A program made the translations under genes and the position numbers. A DNA stretch of 7,319 bases from positions 1-7,319 of the forward strand of contig JAEWHQ010000102.1 in NCBI GenBank assembly GCA_023387715.1, read 5' to 3'. The number at the start of each line of letters is the position of its first letter. Position 1 is the first letter of the stretch. This DNA comes from Pseudomonadota bacterium. Lineage in GTDB: Bacteria; Pseudomonadota; Alphaproteobacteria; Rhizobiales; Rhizobiaceae. Positions 1-6,162 of the stretch are shown one piece after another. Under the pieces are notes generated by a model. That model was not told the DNA's origin, ran no database searches, and saw only the letters and a program-made list of their open reading frames with translations.

Positions 1-512
1 CCACTATTGCGACAAGCTCGCTTTCAACTGCTGCACAACAACAAAGTTTTGGCAGCGCCAAACCGGTGCGCCTCAATTACAGCGCCAGCAAAGCCCAGGA
101 AACCGGTTTTGATCATGCTTTTGTCGGCAGTGAATTAAACTGTGCGGCATGCGGCCATGCCCATATGGCTGACCCGTCGCAATTAAGCGGTGACTTCAAC
201 TGGAAAACCGCATGGTCGGCAATCATGGCTGTGGGTTTGCGCCCCTGCTCAGGCGCTTTGATAGTGCTGACTTTTGCTTTGTTAAACGGTTTGGTGATCG
301 GTGGTCTGATTTCGGTTTTTGCAATGGCCTTCGGCACATTCCTAACCGTTGCAGCGCTGGCAACACTGGCAGTAACTGCTAAAAATGTTGTGCTGAAACT
401 CATGGGACATAAGGCCATGTCCTTCCGCGTTCAGGCTTTTATTGAAGCGGGGGCAGCGCTGCTGATTACCCTTGTCGGCGCCTTGCTATTTACCGCTGCC
501 TTGCTTGGATAA
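1..512 (+). CDS. Nickel/cobalt transporter, NicO/RcnA family (3' part; 5' end outside the window)
   Basis: This is the C-terminal part, about 169 codons, of an inner-membrane Ni2+/Co2+ permease. The reading frame is open from base 3 with no stop, so the true start lies upstream; the GTG at 66 is an internal codon. A metal-ligand-rich loop with CAACGHAH (about 31 residues after the GTG) precedes the NicO/RcnA signature GLRPCSGALIVL near 178-300, which begins a transmembrane helix. Two or three more hydrophobic segments follow, ending in an Ala/Leu-rich helix at the C-terminus. The Cys/His cluster and the RPCSG motif are typical of rhizobial NicO proteins (recalled family knowledge). Whether it imports or exports metal cannot be decided from this part. 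It converges on the next gene with only 3 bp between stop codons, and I see no T-tract terminator for it on the plus strand. Confidence 0.88.
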   Translation, partial: TIATSSLSTAAQQQSFGSAKPVRLNYSASKAQETGFDHAFVGSELNCAACGHAHMADPSQLSGDFNWKTAWSAIMAVGLRPCSGALIVLTFALLNGLVIGGLISVFAMAFGTFLTVAALATLAVTAKNVVLKLMGHKAMSFRVQAFIEAGAALLITLVGALLFTAALLG

Positions 513-546
513 AAACTATTTCTGGCTGCGGGCACGGAGCCAGAAA
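511..546 (-). terminator. Intrinsic terminator of the 78-aa membrane protein gene
   Basis: On the minus strand a perfect 9-bp stem (538-546 with 519-527) with a 10-nt loop is followed by the stop codon TAG (516-518) and a run of five T (511-515). The stem encodes the last nine residues, so the terminator is inside the gene. The T-run overlaps the stop codon of the convergent transporter gene. The plus-strand version lacks a T-tract. Confidence 0.65.
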
Positions 547-752
547 ACGCCAAAAAATGCCAAAACAAAAAGCACTGCGAAAACGGCTGCTGCCACCAGT
601 GAATATTCACCAAGCCAAAGCATGATCGGCGGCAATAAATAGCCAAAAAACGCAAAACCAAACATAATGCAGGCAGCTGCGATGGCAGGCCCCTGCCATT
701 CAGGCTTTGTTTTATTGTTCTGCTGCACTTTGCCAGACTGTTGCTCGTTCAT
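516..752 (-). CDS. Small two-helix membrane protein of unknown function (78 aa)
   Basis: I do not recognise a named family. The protein has a hydrophilic, Gln/Asn/Lys-rich N-terminus (residues 1-20), then two strongly hydrophobic segments at about 21-47 and 51-72 split by a short GEY turn, and a positively charged tail (RARSQK) that would favour a cytoplasmic C-terminus. Proline pairs in the first helix (PP at 41-42) suggest a kink. The ATG is well supported: GGAGGA lies 6 nt upstream on the minus strand. A hairpin with a T-tract is built from its last nine codons (see terminator). It is a real gene by start signal, composition and terminator, but its function is open. Lying next to a metal transporter on the opposite strand does not imply a shared role. 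Confidence 0.75.
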   Translation of the reverse strand: MNEQQSGKVQQNNKTKPEWQGPAIAAACIMFGFAFFGYLLPPIMLWLGEYSLVAAAVFAVLFVLAFFGVFWLRARSQK

Positions 753-795
753 TATCTCTCCTCCGGCAAGGGCATAAAATCATGCGTCAAGCAGA

Positions 796-834
796 TGCCA
801 ATATTGGCAGGCCTGCTTATAACTTGGCCTGCCA
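796..834. repeat. Nested palindromes in the 753-874 intergenic region
   Basis: Three overlapping symmetric elements lie here. TGCCAATATTGGCA (796-809) is a perfect 14-bp palindrome. GCAGGCCTGC (807-816) is a perfect 10-bp palindrome. TGGCAGGCC (805-813) pairs with GGCCTGCCA (826-834) around a 12-nt AT-rich loop. On the plus strand the last hairpin is followed by TTTTCTT (835-841), but no plus-strand gene ends nearby. On the minus strand it lies about 40 nt after the acetyltransferase stop and about 45-80 nt before the small membrane protein start, so it could be a weak terminator, an operator or a leader structure. The rest of 753-874 shows nothing I can name. Confidence 0.6.
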
Positions 835-874
835 TTTTCTTGCATGATTGCGCGCCTCAGAGCAAGCTCCTTCT

Positions 875-1561
875 TCAGATGCTTTGTTCCGCCTTAATAA
901 AGCTTTCCAGCTTACGGATCTGCTCACCGTTTTCGTTAAAATTAGCAGGATTGAGCCAAGCCTGATAAGCACGCTTCAAAGCCGGCCACTCACTGTCGAT
1001 TATTGAAAACCACGCACTGTCGCGATTAAGGCCTTTGGCAACCATATGTTGACGGAATATGCCCTCAAACGTGAAGCCAAAACGCAAGGCCGCGCGTTTT
1101 GACGGCTCATTATCATTGTTGCACTTCCACTCATAACGGCGATAGCCTAGCCCGTCGAACACATATTGCATAAACAAATATTGTGCTTCTGTTGCCCCGC
1201 GTTGACGCGAAATGGCAGGCCCCCAATAGATATTGCCAATTTCAATCACGCCATATTGCGGCTCAATACGCATCAAAGCCTGCCGTCCGGCAACCAAGCC
1301 TGTTTTCTTGTCAATGAGAGCAAAAAATATCGTTTCCGTATTGGCTGCACTTTGCTCAAGCCAAGGTGTAAAATCTTCACGGCTTGCCGGTGGTTGATCA
1401 AACAAATAACGAAAACGCTGATCGACATCAGCAACCGACGAGGCAGCATAAAGCTGATCGCCATGGCGTTCGACATTTAATGGTTCCAGACGAACATATT
1501 GCCCGTCCAGAATTATGCGTTGCGGTTTTTCACGCGGCGTCCAGTTCGTCAAATCAGTCAT
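875..1561 (-). CDS. GNAT-family N-acetyltransferase, RimJ/RimL-like
   Basis: This is a 228-residue acetyl-CoA-dependent N-acyltransferase of the GNAT fold (RimJ/RimL group, COG1670 type). The acceptor substrate cannot be predicted. The N-terminal strand and helix (ILDGQYVRLEPL, residues 17-28) are typical of this group. The core beta strands include AGRQALMRIEP (91-101) and IEIGNIYWGPAI (107-118). The CoA pyrophosphate-binding loop is SRQRGATEA (118-126), and the late motif NEPSKRAALRFGFTFEGI (151-168) is the classic N-x-x-S...GF-x-x-EG segment. I place the start at 1561, where GGAG lies 8 nt upstream. An in-frame ATG at 1606 would add 15 residues and overlaps the modC stop as TAATG, but has no Shine-Dalgarno and an atypical extension. 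The gene follows modC with 44 bp and a probable terminator between, so its link to molybdate is doubtful. Confidence 0.85.
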   Translation of the reverse strand: MTDLTNWTPREKPQRIILDGQYVRLEPLNVERHGDQLYAASSVADVDQRFRYLFDQPPASREDFTPWLEQSAANTETIFFALIDKKTGLVAGRQALMRIEPQYGVIEIGNIYWGPAISRQRGATEAQYLFMQYVFDGLGYRRYEWKCNNDNEPSKRAALRFGFTFEGIFRQHMVAKGLNRDSAWFSIIDSEWPALKRAYQAWLNPANFNENGEQIRKLESFIKAEQSI

Positions 1562-1593
1562 TTCATATGCTCCAGCTGTTTTTAAAATGGAGC

Positions 1594-1621
1594 AATAAAA
1601 CCGCATTAACGCAATGCGGTT
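1594..1621 (-). terminator. Probable intrinsic terminator overlapping the modC stop codon
   Basis: A perfect 9-bp inverted repeat, AACCGCATT (1599-1607 on the plus strand) and AATGCGGTT (1613-1621), has a 5-nt loop. On the minus strand it is followed by TTTTATT. The modC stop TAA (1606-1608) sits inside the structure. The stem has four G/C pairs, so termination may be partial, allowing some read-through into the acetyltransferase gene. Confidence 0.55.
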
Positions 1622-2697
1622 CTATCAACTGAAACGGCTTTCACCATCGCATAAACATCATCGCCCGCATGCAATGACAAATCTGCCACGGATTTGCGTG
1701 TCAATCTTGCTCCCATTTGCTGTCCAGCATAGGAAAGTGTGAGACGTGCAAAAGAGCCGCTTTCGTCATTAATAGCGGTGATTTTTACCGGCAGTATGTT
1801 GCGGATGCTTAAACCTTCCGGCTTATTTCGCGCGATCGAAACATCGCGCTCACGAATGCGTAAACGCAGTCGCATCCCCTTCTCAACGCCCTGATCGGTG
1901 ATCTGAAAAGCAGTGCCGTTCAGATCAATCGTTGCGATCTGATAAGCCGCATCGTAATCCGTCACTTCACCTTCCAATAGCACCCCGCTGCCGTCACCCT
2001 GATTATCAATCAACGGGAAAACCTCAGCCACGGGGCCGCTTGCCACCACATTTCCACCCGCTAAAAGCACCAGCGTATCAGCAAGACGCGCCACTTCATC
2101 AATCTCATGACTGACATAGACAATCGGCACTCCGCTTTCATCACGCAGCATTTCCAAATAGGGCAAAATTTCCTGCCGCCGCACCCGGTCAAGTGAGGAT
2201 AAGGGCTCATCAAGCAGTAACAATGCCGGATCAGACAGAAGCGCCCTGCCGATTGCCACGCGCTGTCGCTCTCCACCCGACAAATGTGTTGGTTTGCGGG
2301 TGAGCAGATTTTCCAGCCCCAAAAGCTGCACAATATCATCAAATGAGCGCGAAGCCCGTCTTTTGTCCGCCCCCAACCTTTTGCCAGCCCATCGCGCATA
2401 AGTCAGATTACGGGCAACCGACATATTAGGAAAAAGCCGCGCGTCTTGAAAAACATAGCCGATACGGCGTTTTTCAGGAGGTAGAAAAATGCCTTTTTCT
2501 TTGTCAAACAACACATGATCGCCGATAGCAATGCGCCCTGAAGCGGGGCGCAATGTGCCGGAAATCATCTTCAACAAGGTGGTTTTTCCTGCGCCCGAAT
2601 GACCGAACAAGGCGGTTACGCCCTGATCGGCGGTAAAATTCGCTTTCACCGGAAAAGCACCATTAAAACCGGTAAGCGAAACAACAAGACCCGTCAT
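1606..2697 (-). CDS. modC: Molybdate ABC transporter, ATP-binding protein ModC
   Basis: ModC (363 aa) is the cytoplasmic ATPase that powers the ModB2C2 molybdate importer. Visible motifs are Walker A GHSGAGKTT (32-40), Q-loop Gln84, the ABC signature LSGGERQR (139-146), Walker B LLLLDEP (159-165), D-loop SSLD (167-170) and the switch His197. After residue about 235 comes a C-terminal extension with EGLSIRNILPVKI (294-306), the start of the Mop/TOBE-type oxyanion-binding domain that separates ModC from most other ABC ATPases. The length matches the family. Its ATG overlaps the modB stop as ATGA (2694-2697), implying translational coupling; a GGTG lies just upstream as a modest ribosome site. 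All catalytic elements appear intact. Confidence 0.96.
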   Translation of the reverse strand: MTGLVVSLTGFNGAFPVKANFTADQGVTALFGHSGAGKTTLLKMISGTLRPASGRIAIGDHVLFDKEKGIFLPPEKRRIGYVFQDARLFPNMSVARNLTYARWAGKRLGADKRRASRSFDDIVQLLGLENLLTRKPTHLSGGERQRVAIGRALLSDPALLLLDEPLSSLDRVRRQEILPYLEMLRDESGVPIVYVSHEIDEVARLADTLVLLAGGNVVASGPVAEVFPLIDNQGDGSGVLLEGEVTDYDAAYQIATIDLNGTAFQITDQGVEKGMRLRLRIRERDVSIARNKPEGLSIRNILPVKITAINDESGSFARLTLSYAGQQMGARLTRKSVADLSLHAGDDVYAMVKAVSVDRTALR

Positions 2698-3380
2698 TTT
2701 GCACCTGTTGACAATTTACGCTGCAACCATTCAGACAATATCACCGCACAAATAGAAAGGGCTGCCGAAACCAAAATGAGCTTAAAGGCTGCACTATCGC
2801 CGCTTGGTGATTGCAACAAAGAATAAATCGCCAAGGACAATGTCTGCGTTTGTCCCGGAATGTTGGAAACAAATGTGATGGTTGCACCAAACTCGCCAAG
2901 CGCCTTGGCAAAACCAAGGACGGCTCCGGCAATAATACCGGGTAAAAGTGCCGGTAAAGTTACCGTGGAAAAGCTCATCAGCCAGCTTGCACCCAATGTG
3001 CGCGCTGCTTCTTCCAAGCCTTGATCAAGATTTTCAATCGACAATCTGATCGGGCGAACCAACAGCGGAAACGCCATTGTTCCGGCCGCCAAGGCAGCAC
3101 CCGTCCAGCGGAAGGAAAAGCTCACCCCCAGCCATTCCTGCAAAGGTGCGCCAAGCGCCCCTTTGCTGCCGAATAAAATCAGCAGTAAATAGCCCGTCAC
3201 CACAGGCGGCAAGACCAGCGGCATGGTGACCACGGCCTGCACAAAGCTTTTGCCGGGAAAGTTAAACCGTGCCAACACCCAAGCAACTGCAAAGGCCAAT
3301 GGCAATGCGAACAGGATCGCGGTTAAGGCGATCCTGAGCGACAGAGCTATAATCTGCCAATCTTGTGGAGAAAGATTCAC
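2694..3380 (-). CDS. modB: Molybdate ABC transporter, permease ModB
   Basis: ModB (228 aa) forms the inner-membrane channel of the molybdate importer as a homodimer. It has about five hydrophobic segments (roughly 8-33, 45-72, 93-112, 143-165 and 200-218). The family stretch MPLVLPPVVTGYLLL (53-67) is present. The EAA coupling motif, EEAARTLGASWLM (123-135) continuing to VTLP (140-143), is the cytoplasmic loop that docks on ModC. The late segment GFAKALGEFGATI (156-168) is also characteristic. Translation starts at GTG, overlapping the modA stop as GTGA (3377-3380), and ends in an ATGA overlap with modC. The three genes are therefore one coupled translational unit. Length and order are typical of modABC operons. 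Confidence 0.96.
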   Translation of the reverse strand: MNLSPQDWQIIALSLRIALTAILFALPLAFAVAWVLARFNFPGKSFVQAVVTMPLVLPPVVTGYLLLILFGSKGALGAPLQEWLGVSFSFRWTGAALAAGTMAFPLLVRPIRLSIENLDQGLEEAARTLGASWLMSFSTVTLPALLPGIIAGAVLGFAKALGEFGATITFVSNIPGQTQTLSLAIYSLLQSPSGDSAAFKLILVSAALSICAVILSEWLQRKLSTGAK

Positions 3381-4126
3381 TGACCTGTCTCAGCTGCCTT
3401 GACGAAACCTTTATCTGCGATGATTGCCTGTCCGGCATCGCTTTCCAAAAATGCCAGAAAAGCCTTGGCTTCATCATTCGCACCCTTAACCAAAGCGGCC
3501 GGATAAAGAATAGCTTTGTGGCTATCGGCCGGAAAACGATAGGCTTCCACCAGATCGGTTGTCACCGCACGGTCGGACGCATAAACAATCGCCGCATTGA
3601 CCTCATCGCGGCTGACATATTGCAAGGCCACGCGCACATTTTCAGTGAAAACAGCATTGCCTTCAATTTTGCCCCAGATATTCAAATGCTCAAGCGCTGC
3701 CTTGCCATATTTACCGGCTGGCACATTGGACGGATCGCCCATGGCAAAACGTGCGCCTAACAGCTTTTCCAGCTCGCTGTCAGCTTTATCTTTTTGCGTG
3801 GCAATCACCAGCGCATTGCCTGCAATAACGGCGCGTGATTCATCTTCAATCAGCTTGCGCTCTTGCAAATAATCCATCCAGTCGAGATCAGCAGATACAA
3901 AGATTGATGCAGGCGCGCCCGCTTCCACCTGTTTGGCCAAAACGGATGATGCCGCAAAAGATGCAACAACATCAATGCCGTCTTTTTCTTTGAATTGCTT
4001 GGCTGCTTCTTCAATCACATCTTTCATGCTGGCTGCGGCAAAAACAGTTACCTGCTCGGCGGCAGACACCAAAGATGTCACCAAACAAGACAAAGCCACG
4101 GCACAGCTGAATAAAATTTTCTTCAT
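3377..4126 (-). CDS. modA: Molybdate ABC transporter, periplasmic binding protein ModA
   Basis: ModA (249 aa) captures molybdate (and usually tungstate) in the periplasm and delivers it to ModB. A Sec signal peptide is clear: MKK, a hydrophobic core, and a likely cleavage after VSA at residue 22. The mature protein begins with VTVFAAASMKDV (26-37), where the AAAS segment supplies oxyanion contacts. Next come FAASSVLAKQVEAGAPA (57-73) and VSADLDWMDYL (77-87), then GDPSNVPAGKYGKAAL (129-144), all standard ModA landmarks. The ATG is supported by GGAGG 3 nt upstream. It is the first gene of the operon and follows a promoter overlapped by a ModE-like site, so expression should fall when molybdate is sufficient. 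Confidence 0.96.
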   Translation of the reverse strand: MKKILFSCAVALSCLVTSLVSAAEQVTVFAAASMKDVIEEAAKQFKEKDGIDVVASFAASSVLAKQVEAGAPASIFVSADLDWMDYLQERKLIEDESRAVIAGNALVIATQKDKADSELEKLLGARFAMGDPSNVPAGKYGKAALEHLNIWGKIEGNAVFTENVRVALQYVSRDEVNAAIVYASDRAVTTDLVEAYRFPADSHKAILYPAALVKGANDEAKAFLAFLESDAGQAIIADKGFVKAAETGQ

Positions 4127-4186
4127 TGACCTCCACCCCGGAATGCTGGCAACAGCACCCCTCTCCCATTATCAAGATTAAACCAC

Positions 4187-4210
4187 CGTTATATTCTTAG
4201 CGATATAATG
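4187..4210 (-). promoter_or_regulatory. ModE-like operator upstream of modA
   Basis: The plus strand reads CGTTATAT, an 8-nt spacer, then ATATAATG. The half-sites are inverted repeats matching at 7 of 8 positions. The pattern CGNTATAT-N8-ATATANCG is the one I recall for ModE operators of enterobacterial and alphaproteobacterial mod genes, with one mismatch here. It lies about 60-85 nt upstream of the modA start, overlapping the candidate promoter, as expected for repression by molybdate-bound ModE. No modE gene is in the window. Confidence 0.65.
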
Positions 4211-4216
4211 AACTAA
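4188..4216 (-). promoter_or_regulatory. Candidate sigma-70-type promoter for modABC
   Basis: On the minus strand TTAGTT (4216-4211) is followed after exactly 17 bp by TATAAC (4193-4188). The -10 element matches the consensus at 5 of 6 positions, and the -35 is weaker. The ModE-like palindrome covers the spacer and the -10, a standard repressor arrangement. No transcript data support it here. Confidence 0.5.
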
Positions 4217-4241
4217 GCATAAATTCGGCGCTTCACCAAAC

Positions 4242-4267
4242 AAAAAAAGCTCCCCGAAGGGAGCTTT
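4242..4267 (-). terminator. Strong intrinsic terminator downstream of trhO
   Basis: On the minus strand a perfect 9-bp stem, AAAGCTCCC with GGGAGCTTT, is closed by a C(TTCG)G tetraloop, an especially stable loop, and runs into seven T (4248-4242). It begins 34 nt after the trhO stop and lies just upstream of the modA promoter, insulating modABC from trhO transcription. Confidence 0.9.
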
Positions 4268-4301
4268 GATCTTTTAAGCAATGATGCAGATAAAACCTGT
4301 C

Positions 4302-5225
4302 TTAGCTGCCTATATGACGGGCACGACCATGTTTTTTCGCCAGCATGATTTGTTTCTCGCGCTCGGCATAACGGGCACGATCTTCATCGGTGCGCTCGTC
4401 ATAGCAAGCCTCGCATGAAATGCCTTGCTTAAATTTCGGTGACAGCTTGTCTTCCGGCGTAATCGGACGGCGGCAAGCGCGGCAAAGTTCGATATCACCT
4501 TCCACCAGACCATGGCCAACCGATACGCGCTCGTCAAAGACGAAACATTCGCCTTCCCACATGCTTTGTTCAGCCGGAATATCTTCCAGATATTTCAAAA
4601 TGCCGCCTTTGAGATGGTAAACATCATCAAAGCCCAAGCCTTTGACAAAAGCAGTTGCTTTTTCACAGCGGATACCGCCCGTGCAGAACATCGCGATTTT
4701 TTTGCCCTCCAGCTCATCACGATGTTGCTCCACCCATTCCGGAAATTCGCGGAATGTTGTGGTGCAAGGGTCAATCGCACCTTCAAAAGTGCCGATCGCA
4801 TATTCGTAATCATTACGCGTATCAACAAGAATGGTGTTCTCGTCGCAGATCAAATCATTCCAGTCTTCAGCTGCCACATAGGTGCCAACACTTTGCAGCG
4901 GATCAATACCTTCAACACCCATGGTGACGATTTCGCGCTTCAGCTTAATTTTCAGGCGATAGAACGGCAGCTTGCTGGCGGTCGAATATTTAAGCTCCAG
5001 ACCTTTAAGCTCCGGAATCGCTTCAATATAATCGATAAGTGCCGCAATACCTGCTTCTGTGCCCGCAACCGTGCCGTTGATGCCTTCACTTGCAAGCAGC
5101 AGCGTGCCTCTGACATCGTGCTTGTTGCACAATTCAGTCAAAGGTTCGCGCAACGCTTCAAATTGCGGCAGTTTCGCAAATCGATAGAGTGCGGCAACGG
5201 TAAAAACGGGTGCAGACGTGTTCAT
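4302..5225 (-). CDS. trhO: tRNA uridine(34) hydroxylase TrhO (YceA family, rhodanese-like)
   Basis: TrhO (307 aa) makes 5-hydroxyuridine at wobble position 34 of certain tRNAs, using O2; this is the first step towards cmo5U/mcmo5U. The N-terminal domain carries the family block [16 protein letters not shown] (40-55) and [19 protein letters not shown] (85-103). A rhodanese domain follows, with [17 protein letters not shown] (134-150) and the active-site loop [10 protein letters not shown] (181-190), whose Cys181 is the catalytic cysteine. The C-terminal part has four cysteines in CRAC (248-251) and CEAC (271-274), a likely metal-binding knuckle. The length fits alphaproteobacterial members. 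The ATG at 5225 fits the family N-terminus, but its upstream region (ACTGAAAAAT) is a poor Shine-Dalgarno. The gene is monocistronic, with its own terminator and an FNR/FixK-type box 80-93 bp upstream. Confidence 0.93.
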   Translation of the reverse strand: MNTSAPVFTVAALYRFAKLPQFEALREPLTELCNKHDVRGTLLLASEGINGTVAGTEAGIAALIDYIEAIPELKGLELKYSTASKLPFYRLKIKLKREIVTMGVEGIDPLQSVGTYVAAEDWNDLICDENTILVDTRNDYEYAIGTFEGAIDPCTTTFREFPEWVEQHRDELEGKKIAMFCTGGIRCEKATAFVKGLGFDDVYHLKGGILKYLEDIPAEQSMWEGECFVFDERVSVGHGLVEGDIELCRACRRPITPEDKLSPKFKQGISCEACYDERTDEDRARYAEREKQIMLAKKHGRARHIGS

Positions 5226-5457
5226 ATTTTTCAGTGCCAGTTCGATTTTTTAATGCAAGGATTGCGTCAGACATTCTTAATTGTCGCAAAATATCTCTAA
5301 CGCATTGATTTTAATCAATAGTCACGTTCCATCCATAAAACGCGCTTGTTTCTACCTCTGACGTAGCGCTGAAAAGCACAATTTTCAAGCTCACATTTAT
5401 CCCCCACCTGCCAAGATAGACGACAATGGTCTTTTTCAAGCCAGAAAAGGAACATCA
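5226..5457. other. Divergent intergenic region trhO / muramidase gene
   Basis: This 232-bp non-coding stretch must hold the promoters for two divergent genes. Apart from the FNR/FixK-type box at 5305-5318 and the muramidase ribosome site (AAGGA near 5448), I find only a weak -10-like CATAAA (5334-5339) on the plus strand and no clear promoter for trhO. No small ORF or RNA gene is convincing. Confidence 0.6.
5305..5318. promoter_or_regulatory. FNR/FixK-type box (anaerobox)
   Basis: The sequence TTGAT-TTTA-ATCAA is an exact match to the FNR/Anr/FixK consensus TTGAT-N4-ATCAA, inside a longer 16-bp symmetric stretch (5304-5319). It lies in the divergent intergenic region. Its centre (about 5311.5) is 86 bp from the trhO start and 146 bp from the muramidase start. 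I could not assign a promoter at the expected spacing on either strand, so the controlled gene is unresolved. A site this exact is expected by chance less than once in a window this size. Confidence 0.55.
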
Positions 5458-6108
5458 ATGTTTAACAAGGATACAATCAACGCAGTTCTGACAATCGCTT
5501 TTGAATATCAGCTTGATCCGGCAGCTTTGCTGGCTGTTGCCGAAATTGAATCAGGCGGCAAAACCGCCTATCTGGTCAATGGAAAATTTGAACCGGCAAT
5601 CCGGTTTGAAGGCCATTATTTTGACCGCAGACTAACGGGTTCAATCCGTGAGCGGGCGCGCACGGAAGGTTTGGCACATCCGTCAGCTGGAAAAATCCGC
5701 AATCCTGCCAGTCAAACGGCCCGATGGGCACTGCTGGAACGTGCCATAAAAATCAACCGGAAAGCCGCGCTCGAATCAACCTCATGGGGATTAGGGCAAG
5801 TCATGGGCGCCCATTGGCAATGGCTGGGCTTCAAAAATATTGATGCTCTTGTGACCCTTGCCCGCAATTCTGTCTCCGGCCAGATCATGCTGATGACACG
5901 GTTTATTCTCCAGTCCGGTTTGCAGCAAAGCCTGCATAAACAAGACTGGGCGCATTTTGCCAAAAGCTATAACGGGCCGGCTTATGCCAAAAACCAATAT
6001 GACCTGAAGCTTGAGGCCGCCTGGATCGGCTGGAAAATCCGTCTGGCTCATGAAATGCCGCGGCTTGAAACCAGTATCAGTGTAGACAAACCCATCCCGG
6101 CCATTTAA
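5458..6108 (+). CDS. N-acetylmuramidase-family peptidoglycan hydrolase (DUF3380-like)
   Basis: This 216-residue protein resembles the N-acetylmuramidase family seen in phage endolysins (PF11860 type, recalled), which cut the glycan strand of peptidoglycan. Its N-terminal half has LLAVAEIESGGKTAYL (24-39), with Glu29/Glu31 as candidate catalytic acids, followed by AIRFEGHYFDRRL (47-59), the family's conserved FE-x-H-x-F-x-R segment. The middle has ESTSWGLGQVMG (106-117), and the late block is FAKSYNGPAYAKNQYD (167-182). No signal peptide, membrane helix or separate cell-wall-binding domain is visible, so it would need a holin, lysis or another export route. AAGGA lies 5 nt before the ATG. No neighbouring phage genes are present, which suggests a stand-alone or domesticated copy. 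eda follows after 54 bp and may be co-transcribed. Confidence 0.78.
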   Translation: MFNKDTINAVLTIAFEYQLDPAALLAVAEIESGGKTAYLVNGKFEPAIRFEGHYFDRRLTGSIRERARTEGLAHPSAGKIRNPASQTARWALLERAIKINRKAALESTSWGLGQVMGAHWQWLGFKNIDALVTLARNSVSGQIMLMTRFILQSGLQQSLHKQDWAHFAKSYNGPAYAKNQYDLKLEAAWIGWKIRLAHEMPRLETSISVDKPIPAI

Positions 6109-6162
6109 ATCGGTTCGTATAAATTTGCAGATGCGGAACAGTTCATAACCACCGGAGCTCAC

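Noticed and set aside
66..512. GTG at 66 as the start of the NicO gene
   Set aside because: The frame is open to the window edge and family members are much longer with N-terminal helices, so this GTG is an internal valine codon.
741..965. 74-codon plus-strand open frame over the 753-874 gap
   Set aside because: It runs antisense into the acetyltransferase gene, lacks a ribosome site and has no plausible protein features. I treat the gap as non-coding.
4127..4241. Moco/molybdate riboswitch upstream of modA
   Set aside because: The leader is short (under about 70 nt from the candidate promoter to the ATG) and no multi-stem structure is apparent. Protein-mediated control by ModE explains the signals better.
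4512..5300. 262-codon plus-strand open frame antisense to trhO
   Set aside because: It lies almost wholly over trhO, which has complete family motifs. The translation is rich in Phe/Arg/Cys with no recognisable domain, and no good ribosome site is seen. It is a coding shadow.
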